Below are positions 47,779-54,877 of a stretch of 64,000 nt of DNA, in pieces. The stretch is from Longimicrobiales bacterium. Lineage in GTDB: Bacteria; Gemmatimonadota; Gemmatimonadetes; Longimicrobiales; Gaopeijiaceae. Numbering within the stretch: the stretch's first letter is position 1; each line of letters begins with the position of its first letter. The stretch spans positions 1,048,501-1,112,500 of the forward strand of contig CATQHQ010000002.1 in assembly GCA_958296005.1 (NCBI GenBank), given 5' to 3'. The notes under the pieces are model-generated. The model was given only the letters and a program-made list of their open reading frames with translations. It did not search any database and had not been told where the DNA came from. A program made the translations under genes and the position numbers.

Positions 47779-50159
47779 TCCCCCGGTCCCCGCCGGCACG
47801 GTTGCTGGCCGGTTCGACGCTGCTGGCTTGGCTGGCGGCTTGCGGGGGCGACGACAGCGTTGCGCCCGAGCCCCCTCCTTCGATTCCAGTGGGGGCGGTC
47901 ATCGACTTGACCGTCGCGAACTTGGAGCCGACGGTCGGCACCGCCGTGGCCGTCACTGCCCATGTACGGACCGCCTCGGGCGCGCCTGTGGAGGGCGTGC
48001 GGATCGACTTCGCCACCGGCGCTTCGTCGGGAAGCGTGTCGCCGGCGTTCTCGACGACCAACGCCGCGGGAGCGGCCTTCACGACGTGGACCGTGGCGAC
48101 CGTTGCCGGCCGGCAAACTCTCTTGGCGCGATCGGGTGCCGTCTCCGACACCACGTCCGTAGCCGTGGCCCCCGGGCCGCCCGCCTCTGCAATCGCGGAC
48201 GGCGATACAGAGCACGCGGCGATTTCTGGGGAGGCGCTGTCCGTGGCCGTCGTGGTCCGGGACGAGTACGGCAACCCCGTACCGGCCGTGCCAGTCGTCT
48301 TCGAGGTCTTGGCGGGCGGTGGCTCCGCCAGCCCTGGGAGCGCGGGGACCGACTCCAGCGGTCGGGCCTCTACGGCTTGGACGTTGGGGCTGGAGCTCGG
48401 AGAGAACCGCTTGGCGGCCAGGGCGGGCGAGCTGAAGGCGGTGATCTTCACCGCGACAACTGGGCTGTTTGCGATTGAGGAAGCGATCCAAGAGCGGTGG
48501 CCGGAGAGCGACGAGATCACGCTTCGCGGCAGGCGGCTGAACTTGATATCCAGAGCCGCCGTCATGGTGAACGGCGTTCCGCCGGACGGCATCGCGGTCG
48601 TGGACTCGACGCAAGCCGTGATCTGGCAGAAGCCGCTGTCCGGCACCCAAGCCGAGGGCTGCGCACTGAACCGCACTGGGCAGCTGACAGTGACTGCTCC
48701 CGGGGTCGCCTTCAGCACCAAAGTGGCGCGTTGGCACGGCCCGCTGACGACATTGGAGGTGGGCCAAGAGCTGCGCTTCGACAGCAACCAACATTGCCTG
48801 CGATTGGGAGGCGAATCCGCCGCTAGAGCACAGTACGTGCTGGCCACTGTGGATCGGTCCTACATCGATGCATCCCAATTCGTCTCGGAAGAGTGGCACT
48901 ACAACGGCGGCACGCCCTTCTATCTGTCCTTGGCCGACAGCACCCGGCGGGCTTCCGCGGTGGCAGGGCTCCTGGCGCGCATCCAGCCGTCGCCGCCGGA
49001 CCCGCTGGCTCGCCGCCCGGACCACGTTCGCGTCCACCCGCCCACGACGCTTCAGCGAAGGGAGGAAGTCTGGTCGCGCACCGTTCCCTACGAGGTGGGC
49101 GACGAGTTCGACTGGTACACAGGAGATAATCGGAATGGGACGTTCCGGGTCATGGCGTTGTACCCGCCCAACGTGGTCCTCGCCGTGTTCGAGGAAGACC
49201 TGCCCGCTCTGTGGGACGACCGCCGGGCCCTTGCCATGGACTCGTTGTTTCAGCACCTGGGCTCGCCCGAGGTCCAGGAGCTCTACCGCACCGCCTTCGG
49301 CGACGGGCCGGCTCAAACCAGCGACGCGACCGGCCAAATGCTGGTCATGTTCCACGACGGTGGCGACGCCCACAGCACGGGTGTGACCTACAGCGCACCC
49401 AACTTCCGCGAGACCACGGTGCACTTCCGCCGCTTTTCATACCGGGACGACAACAGCTGGTACTACGGCTTGGTTGCCCACGAACTGGCCCACGCATGGC
49501 ACCACAAGGCGATCGGCCGTGCGAGCGCGGTATGGAGCGGCGAAGGGATCGCCAACTGGTTCGCCGACGAGCGCCTTCGGCTGTGGGCGGGACTCGGCTT
49601 GGACGCCAATCACGACGCTCGCGCGGCGATACAAGGCTGGCAGCTGCGACTGCCCAACACGGGCGACTTCGTGGCCGGCTACCGGGAGAGCCATTCCTTC
49701 CTTCGGTTTCTGGTGTCGCGCTTGGTGCTCGACCACGGCCAGTCGTATGCGTCGGCCGCCCGCCGGGTCATTTGGGGAACTGCCGAAGGGTGGCACGGAC
49801 GCCACTTCATCAACTGGGACGTGGCCGACCGAGGCGAGGGGTTGGTGAGCCGAATGCGGCGGGTCGTGCCGGAGTGGGACCCGGTGGAAGCCCGGCTCGA
49901 CTGGATGGTGTCCTTCGCGCTGGACGACCGAAGCAGCCTGTCCGGCTACCGCATTCCGTTCGTGCGCGGAGCGTCCCAGCACTTCGGCCCGAGCGCCAGC
50001 TTCCGCTTGGGGACCGGCAACAGCGTCGAGGGAAGTTTCGCTGGTGGAGGCAACTACTACTTCATGGTTCGGGGCGAGGGCGCCCTGCACATGTCGGTCC
50101 CCGCAGGATCGACGTCGGACGGGCCTGCGATGGCCTGGAAGGTGGTCAGGTGGAGGTGA
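47775..50159 (+). CDS. Ig-like domain gluzincin metalloprotease lipoprotein (copy A)
   Basis: 794 residues. The lipoprotein signal ends WLAACGG (Cys23). Two Big_1/invasin-type Ig domains follow (~45-135 and ~140-225; GAPVEGVRIDFATG and YGNPVPAVPVVFEVLAGGGS). An IPT-like segment (~245-275) and a long middle region lead to a zinc protease core HELAH (H569-E570-L-A-H573) with the distal GEGIANWF Glu590. This is the HExxH...E gluzincin layout, so a secreted zinc peptidase is inferred. Substrate unknown. The ATG overlaps the RCC1 stop, implying coupled synthesis. Confidence 0.83.
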   Translation: MIPRSPPARLLAGSTLLAWLAACGGDDSVAPEPPPSIPVGAVIDLTVANLEPTVGTAVAVTAHVRTASGAPVEGVRIDFATGASSGSVSPAFSTTNAAGAAFTTWTVATVAGRQTLLARSGAVSDTTSVAVAPGPPASAIADGDTEHAAISGEALSVAVVVRDEYGNPVPAVPVVFEVLAGGGSASPGSAGTDSSGRASTAWTLGLELGENRLAARAGELKAVIFTATTGLFAIEEAIQERWPESDEITLRGRRLNLISRAAVMVNGVPPDGIAVVDSTQAVIWQKPLSGTQAEGCALNRTGQLTVTAPGVAFSTKVARWHGPLTTLEVGQELRFDSNQHCLRLGGESAARAQYVLATVDRSYIDASQFVSEEWHYNGGTPFYLSLADSTRRASAVAGLLARIQPSPPDPLARRPDHVRVHPPTTLQRREEVWSRTVPYEVGDEFDWYTGDNRNGTFRVMALYPPNVVLAVFEEDLPALWDDRRALAMDSLFQHLGSPEVQELYRTAFGDGPAQTSDATGQMLVMFHDGGDAHSTGVTYSAPNFRETTVHFRRFSYRDDNSWYYGLVAHELAHAWHHKAIGRASAVWSGEGIANWFADERLRLWAGLGLDANHDARAAIQGWQLRLPNTGDFVAGYRESHSFLRFLVSRLVLDHGQSYASAARRVIWGTAEGWHGRHFINWDVADRGEGLVSRMRRVVPEWDPVEARLDWMVSFALDDRSSLSGYRIPFVRGASQHFGPSASFRLGTGNSVEGSFAGGGNYYFMVRGEGALHMSVPAGSTSDGPAMAWKVVRWR

Positions 50160-50185
50160 TGCCGACCAGCCCCCGCGCCGTCACT
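50159..50185 (-). repeat. pdxA 5'-end scar at the junction of the two duplicate copies
   Basis: The 27 bases from the gluzincin stop into the surA stop match the start of pdxA (44986-45010), apart from a few single-base differences and two extra bases. On the minus strand both read AGTGACGGCGCGGGG. Here the surA TGA overlaps a GTG that no longer leads to a gene. This is the seam of the tandem duplication. Confidence 0.8.
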
Positions 50186-51509
50186 TGATCTCGATGTGGG
50201 CCTTGGCGCGGAGTCCGTCGAGAAGGGCTTCCATCCGCTTCTGCCGCAGCAGAGTGGAGCGGATCTGGGGCGCCAAGTCCTCGAAGGCGTAGGCACCGGC
50301 CTCCCGGGTTTCCAGGATCTTGAGCACGGCGAAGTACTCCTCCTCCCGGAAGGTGAACTGGATCGGGCCCACCACCTCGCCCGCCGACCGACCCGACAGC
50401 GCCGACAGATAGGCGGGCGGGAGAAGCTGAGCGATCTGGTTGCGGGGGATCGTCGCCGAGTCGGGCAGCATAGCGGCTGCGTGGTACTCGTCGACGAGCG
50501 CCTGGAAGTCCTCGGTCTCGGCGCGACTGGCCAACTCCGTCGCCAGCGACCGGGCACGGGCCATGTCGGCGGGCGCCGTTCGGGGACGGATCAGAATGTG
50601 CTTGCCCTGACGCTCCGCGAACCGCACCCGCTCCACCTTGATGATGTGGAACCCAAAGGGCGTCTCCACCACGTCGCTCACGTTCCCTTCCAGGAGCCCG
50701 AAGGCCGTGTCCTCGAACTCGTCCACGAAGGCGCCCCGGCGAAACCATCCTAGGTCGCCTCCGGCCTGAGCGGAGCCCGGATCCTCCGAGTGCTCCATCG
50801 CCAGCTGGGCGAAGTCCTCGCCCGCCCGGGCGCGCTCGAGAATCTCCTCGATCCTGCGCCGAGCCTCGGCGACCGAGGAGTCGGACGGGGACACCGTGAG
50901 CACGAGCTGCTTGAAGGCGACCGTGGCCGGCCGCTGCTGGAGGTCGCCCCGTCCCGACTCGAACCGCTCGCGAGCCTCGTCCTCGGTCACCTCGAAGGAG
51001 CCTTCGCCCCCATACCGCTGAACGTAGAGCCCTACCAGCATCGACTGGCGGATCTGCTCCCGCAGCATCTCCCTGTAAGCCTGCACGGTGAAGCCGTCCA
51101 GCTGCAGGTCGGCCTCCATCTCCGCCCTGGTGGCGTAGTTGCCTTCGACCCGGGAGAAGCGGTTTTGAACGGAGTCCTCCACGATCTCCTCGTCCACCGC
51201 CAGAAGCGTGTCCTGGGCAGCGGCCTGCAGGATCAGCTGGTTGTCCACGAGATCGTCCAGCACCCGCCGCCGGAACGCCGCGACCTCCGCGCTCCCGGAC
51301 TGGGGAACGGGCATCCCGGCCAGCTGCATCTGCTGCTCCCGGTTCAGGACCTCCGACATGAGAACCACCGAGTCGCCCACCACCGCCAGCACCCTGTCCA
51401 CCGGCCGCTCCGCCTCCTGGGCGGCGGCCGGGGCAGGCAGCCCGAGAGCCGGGAGCAGGCAGGCGAGGGGGAGCCATCGAAGCGCGAATCGGAAAGGGGC
51501 CGCGTTCAT
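50181..51509 (-). CDS. surA: SurA-type periplasmic chaperone / peptidyl-prolyl isomerase
   Basis: 442 residues. The signal peptide ends LGLPAPAAAQE. The SurA N-domain (RVLAVVGDSVVLMSEVLNRE, LDDLVDNQLILQAA) is followed by a parvulin domain (FKQLVLTVSP, EDPGSAQAGGDLGWFRRGAFV, TPFGFHIIKVERV). A second, degenerate parvulin-like region follows. It folds outer-membrane proteins. It is the intact member of the duplicated pair, now cut off from pdxA by 5 kb of plus-strand genes, and diverges from the SRPBCC gene. Confidence 0.9.
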   Translation of the reverse strand: MNAAPFRFALRWLPLACLLPALGLPAPAAAQEAERPVDRVLAVVGDSVVLMSEVLNREQQMQLAGMPVPQSGSAEVAAFRRRVLDDLVDNQLILQAAAQDTLLAVDEEIVEDSVQNRFSRVEGNYATRAEMEADLQLDGFTVQAYREMLREQIRQSMLVGLYVQRYGGEGSFEVTEDEARERFESGRGDLQQRPATVAFKQLVLTVSPSDSSVAEARRRIEEILERARAGEDFAQLAMEHSEDPGSAQAGGDLGWFRRGAFVDEFEDTAFGLLEGNVSDVVETPFGFHIIKVERVRFAERQGKHILIRPRTAPADMARARSLATELASRAETEDFQALVDEYHAAAMLPDSATIPRNQIAQLLPPAYLSALSGRSAGEVVGPIQFTFREEEYFAVLKILETREAGAYAFEDLAPQIRSTLLRQKRMEALLDGLRAKAHIEIK

Positions 51510-51545
51510 GAAAATCCTGCAGGTCAAGGTGCGCATCTGTCCTTG

Positions 51546-51574
51546 CCAATCTAACCTCTTGAGGAGCAGATTGG
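51546..51574. promoter_or_regulatory. Nested inverted repeat between surA and the SRPBCC gene
   Basis: CCAATCT (51546-51552) pairs exactly with AGATTGG (51568-51574), and inside them CCTC (51555-51558) pairs with GAGG (51561-51564). It lies in the divergent intergenic region, 36 bases from the surA start and 25 from the SRPBCC start. It may be an operator for the divergent promoters or a 5'-UTR hairpin. In the left copy only the first arm (CAATCT) survives, next to the deletion point. Confidence 0.5.
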
Positions 51575-51599
51575 TGGTACCCGCCCGGAGAAAGCAGCG

Positions 51600-52388
51600 A
51601 TGAGCGGCAAGAACAGCAATACTGGAACGATCGAGCTGTCGGTGGAAATCCGCGCGACGCCCGGCGAGGTGTGGACGGCGGTCTCGGACGGCGAATGGCT
51701 GTCGCGATGGTTCTCTCCGATCGCGTCGGTCGAGCCGGGCGAGGGCGGACACGTCACCGTCTCGTGGGGCGACGAAGGCGAATGGACGAGCCGAATCAAG
51801 CTCTGGCGCCCTGGTGCCCATCTTCGGCTGGAGGACGTGGTTCCCGAGGGAGCGTCCGCTTCAACGCTGGACTACTACCTGGAGCCCCAGGACGGCGTCA
51901 CCAAGCTCCGCCTGATCAACTCCGGCTTGGCCGGCGGGCCGGAAACGGCCGAGTTCCTGTACATGATGGAAAACGGTTGGCGGTTCTTCCTCTGGAACTT
52001 GAAGCACGTGCTCGAGCGGCATCCGGGCGTCCCCCGGATCATGATCAGCGCCCGCCCATGGGTCCACGGAACGCGAGAGGACGTCTGGAGCCGCCTCTTT
52101 GGGTCCAGCGGCTTCGGCGAGGCGCCGGCGACACCCGGAGAGCCCTTTCGGTTCCCGTTGGACGGCGGCGAGTTTCTTGAGGGGGTTGCCGTGCACTCCG
52201 ATCGACCGTGGGCGTTCGCCGGGGTGGTGGAGTCGTTCGGCGACGGCGTCTTGCATGTGGAGCTGGAGGGAAGCGGAGAGCGCTGGAAGCTGGGCGTCTG
52301 GCTGTCGGCGTACGGGCTGGCGACGGACCTTCGCGAGCGCGTCGGCCAAGCGCTGAAGGCTACCGTGAACAGGCTGTTTTCGGCATGA
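51600..52388 (+). CDS. SRPBCC / AHSA1-like domain protein
   Basis: 262 residues. Two START-like halves are visible: the first begins IELSVEIRATPGEVWTAVSDGEWLSRWF, with LDYYLEPQDGVTKLRLINSG and GWRFFLWNLKHVLERH. The second is a weaker repeat (RPWVHGTREDVWSRLFG). These domains bind hydrophobic ligands or assist protein folding; the ligand is unknown. There is no signal peptide, so it is cytoplasmic although its operon partners are secreted. The stop overlaps the RCC1-repeat start (ATGA). Confidence 0.85.
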   Translation: MSGKNSNTGTIELSVEIRATPGEVWTAVSDGEWLSRWFSPIASVEPGEGGHVTVSWGDEGEWTSRIKLWRPGAHLRLEDVVPEGASASTLDYYLEPQDGVTKLRLINSGLAGGPETAEFLYMMENGWRFFLWNLKHVLERHPGVPRIMISARPWVHGTREDVWSRLFGSSGFGEAPATPGEPFRFPLDGGEFLEGVAVHSDRPWAFAGVVESFGDGVLHVELEGSGERWKLGVWLSAYGLATDLRERVGQALKATVNRLFSA

Positions 52389-54877
52389 GCGCCCGGACGG
52401 CCCGCGCCGCCGCATCCTCCTGGGCGCTGATGGCTGTGCTGGCCGGGTGCGCGCCCGGCGACGACCCTGCGGCCCCCCAAGCGATCCCGGATCCGGTGGT
52501 GGCGGGGGACCACGTTCCCGGGGCACGCGTCCAACTGTCTCCCGCCGGCTACGTCGCCTATACGCGCGCCGGCGACGACGCCGAACCGTTCGTCTTCACC
52601 GCTAGGCTGTCGGACAGCGCGGGCGCGGCCATTGCGGTTCCCGCCGCGGGCTTGAGCTGGGCCGTGCAACCGGGACGTGCGTTCCGACTCGGGGCCGCGG
52701 GCGTCGCCAAGGACGGAACGGCGGCCACCGCCCAGGTCGAGCCCATGGCTGGCGGCCGCGACGCGATCGTTGCCCGCCACGGATCCGCGTCGGACAAGGC
52801 GTTTGCCGAAAACTGGCAGTGGTTGCCTGCCGCCTTCGACTGGAACGGTGGCCGCTGGACCCCCGCAGGCGAGTCGCGTTGCATCCAAGTCGCACTGCAA
52901 ACCGGATCCGTGCCGGCGAGCTTGGCCAACTTCACGCTGTACGCCGGATCCTTCGACCCGACGACGCTGCGGGTGGACTCGGCCTACGTGGCCGAAGGCG
53001 GCCGGTCCTTGCGTATGTGCGTTACCGCGAGGAGCTCCGGCACCACGGCGGTGGCCCTATTCGGGCGAGACGCCGCAAGCCACCAGTACTTGGGATGGCA
53101 CGGGGAGCATTCCGTCTTGGAGTCTCCGCTAGCGCTGTCGTTCGAGCACGGAGATGCGTACGAGATCGGCGTCGGCCAGCGTTACGGTGTTGCGCCAAGC
53201 CTCTCCGACCGTCGCGGCACCTCGGTTCTCGTGGATGGCGCCCAAGGCGTCTCTTGGACAAGCGCCGACACGATGGTTGCAGTGGTGGACGCGGCCGGCA
53301 CGGTTGCGGGTCGCGCTTCTGGATCTGTTCAGGTATCGGCGGAGTACCGGGGCCTGACCACGCAAGCCTCGGTGGAGGTCTATGAAATCACCGGCGGTAG
53401 AGTGGGCGGCGAGGTCGTTTGCGTATCCACGCGGCGCGGAACGGTGCGGTGCTGGGGCAACGGCACGAGACCGCTCCTAGGCTACGGTGTAGGCCTCCAG
53501 AACCTTGGGGTCGTGCGGCCAAGAGATGTGGCAGACCTACCCGTAGGTGCAAGAGTGCAAGATTTGTTGCAGGCCAGCCTCCACGCAGGTTGCGCCATTA
53601 CCGTCGGATCGGACCTTCGGTGCTGGGGCGATCCGAACTGGGGTGCGTTGGGCTACGGGAACGGCTACAACAAGGTCGGCGACGACGAGTACCCCCGAGC
53701 GGCTGGTCCCGTGCCCTTGGGCGGCACGCCCATCTATGTGGGCGGCGGTCCGGCGGACCACTTCTGCGTGGTGCTCGCGTCCGGCGGCCTGCGCTGCATG
53801 GGGAGCAACTTGGCGGGACAGCCGGGGTACGGTATCCCCTGGTCGGCCGAGGAGATCGTGGGCGACGACGAGACTCCGGCGGAGATGGGCGACGTGCCTC
53901 TGGGAGGCAGGGCCGTCCATGTGGCGACAGGCGGCCGTGCGGGCATGACCTGCGCGGCGCTGGCAAACGGCCGAGGGCGGTGCTGGGGCATCAACGCCCA
54001 AGACTGGGTTCCGGCGACAGCGACGGTCGAGACGCCCACTTACGGCCTGGGCTATGGACGGAGCGCTGGCTACGCGTCTCCTATCGGCGACGACGAGACG
54101 CCTGCGGACGTGGGAGACCTGCCCCTCGACGGCCGGATCGCCAAGTTCGCATTGGGCGGCTACCACATCTGCGCGGTCATGGAAGGAGGCACGGTCCGCT
54201 GCTGGGGCGCGCACGGTTACGGTGAGCTTGGGGCCGGACGAAGCGTCGGCAATGTAGACCACGCCGGCGAATCCATTGAGCTGCGCTTTCCGTCGCCGGT
54301 GGTGCAGATCGAGGCGGGGTGGTCCCACACATGCGTCCTCATGGAGAGCGGTGCCGTCCGTTGCTGGGGCGGAAACGAACTTGGTGCACTGGGGCTGGGT
54401 GACACGCGAAACCGCGGCCTCGACGAGTCGGTGGAGTCCGTGGAAGACGTGTCGCTTGGAGGTCCCGCCGCCAAGTTGCTGGGTTCGGGCGAGGATCAGA
54501 ACTGCGCAATCATGCGAGCCGGAGGCCTCCGGTGCTGGGGAGCGAACTGGAACGGCCACTTCGGGTATCCGTCCAGCGACAACGTGGGCGACGACGAACT
54601 GCCGGCTTCGGCGGGGGACATCCCGGTCTTTCCTGGACCCGTCTCACCTGGGCGTCTCGGCGCCGGGGCGTCTCGGGCCTCGGCGTGGACGGATCCGTCG
54701 CGACCGCCCATTCGAGCGGGTCCGGCGCATGTCGCGGCACCCTCCACCCTCGTGCTGTCGGCGAGCGCAGCCGGCTTGCGATGGTTCGGTCCCCTGGCAG
54801 GCGCCGACGGCGTCGTGGTGCCGGAGGCGGTACCAACTTCCGCTGTCTGGGTCCCCGTTGCCGGGGTAGGCCGATGA
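52385..54877 (+). CDS. RCC1-repeat lipoprotein with one Cys pair per repeat (copy B)
   Basis: 830 residues and clearly homologous along its whole length to copy A. It has the same lipoprotein signal (MAVLAGC), beta-rich N-terminal region, Ig-like segment and seven C...RCWG repeats. Differences cluster in loops between repeats, for example GNGYNKVGDDEYP against GNGETRYVVGDDEYP and AHGYGELGAGRSVGNVDH against TDYNGQLGNGQGEYHIDH. The structural Cys and Gly are kept. The start overlaps the SRPBCC stop and the end overlaps the second gluzincin gene. Confidence 0.85.
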   Translation: MSARTARAAASSWALMAVLAGCAPGDDPAAPQAIPDPVVAGDHVPGARVQLSPAGYVAYTRAGDDAEPFVFTARLSDSAGAAIAVPAAGLSWAVQPGRAFRLGAAGVAKDGTAATAQVEPMAGGRDAIVARHGSASDKAFAENWQWLPAAFDWNGGRWTPAGESRCIQVALQTGSVPASLANFTLYAGSFDPTTLRVDSAYVAEGGRSLRMCVTARSSGTTAVALFGRDAASHQYLGWHGEHSVLESPLALSFEHGDAYEIGVGQRYGVAPSLSDRRGTSVLVDGAQGVSWTSADTMVAVVDAAGTVAGRASGSVQVSAEYRGLTTQASVEVYEITGGRVGGEVVCVSTRRGTVRCWGNGTRPLLGYGVGLQNLGVVRPRDVADLPVGARVQDLLQASLHAGCAITVGSDLRCWGDPNWGALGYGNGYNKVGDDEYPRAAGPVPLGGTPIYVGGGPADHFCVVLASGGLRCMGSNLAGQPGYGIPWSAEEIVGDDETPAEMGDVPLGGRAVHVATGGRAGMTCAALANGRGRCWGINAQDWVPATATVETPTYGLGYGRSAGYASPIGDDETPADVGDLPLDGRIAKFALGGYHICAVMEGGTVRCWGAHGYGELGAGRSVGNVDHAGESIELRFPSPVVQIEAGWSHTCVLMESGAVRCWGGNELGALGLGDTRNRGLDESVESVEDVSLGGPAAKLLGSGEDQNCAIMRAGGLRCWGANWNGHFGYPSSDNVGDDELPASAGDIPVFPGPVSPGRLGAGASRASAWTDPSRPPIRAGPAHVAAPSTLVLSASAAGLRWFGPLAGADGVVVPEAVPTSAVWVPVAGVGR

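Larger units (their letters stand above)
44986..50159. repeat. Left copy of a large tandem duplication (internally deleted)
   Basis: This block corresponds to 50159-57267. It keeps, in order, the pdxA 5' end, the surA signal remnant, the SRPBCC 3' remnant, and full RCC1-repeat and gluzincin genes. It lacks about 1.2 kb of surA and about 0.76 kb of the SRPBCC gene. Those losses account for the length difference from the right copy (about 5.2 versus 7.1 kb). The boundary lies immediately after GTGGAGGTGA in both copies. Confidence 0.85.
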
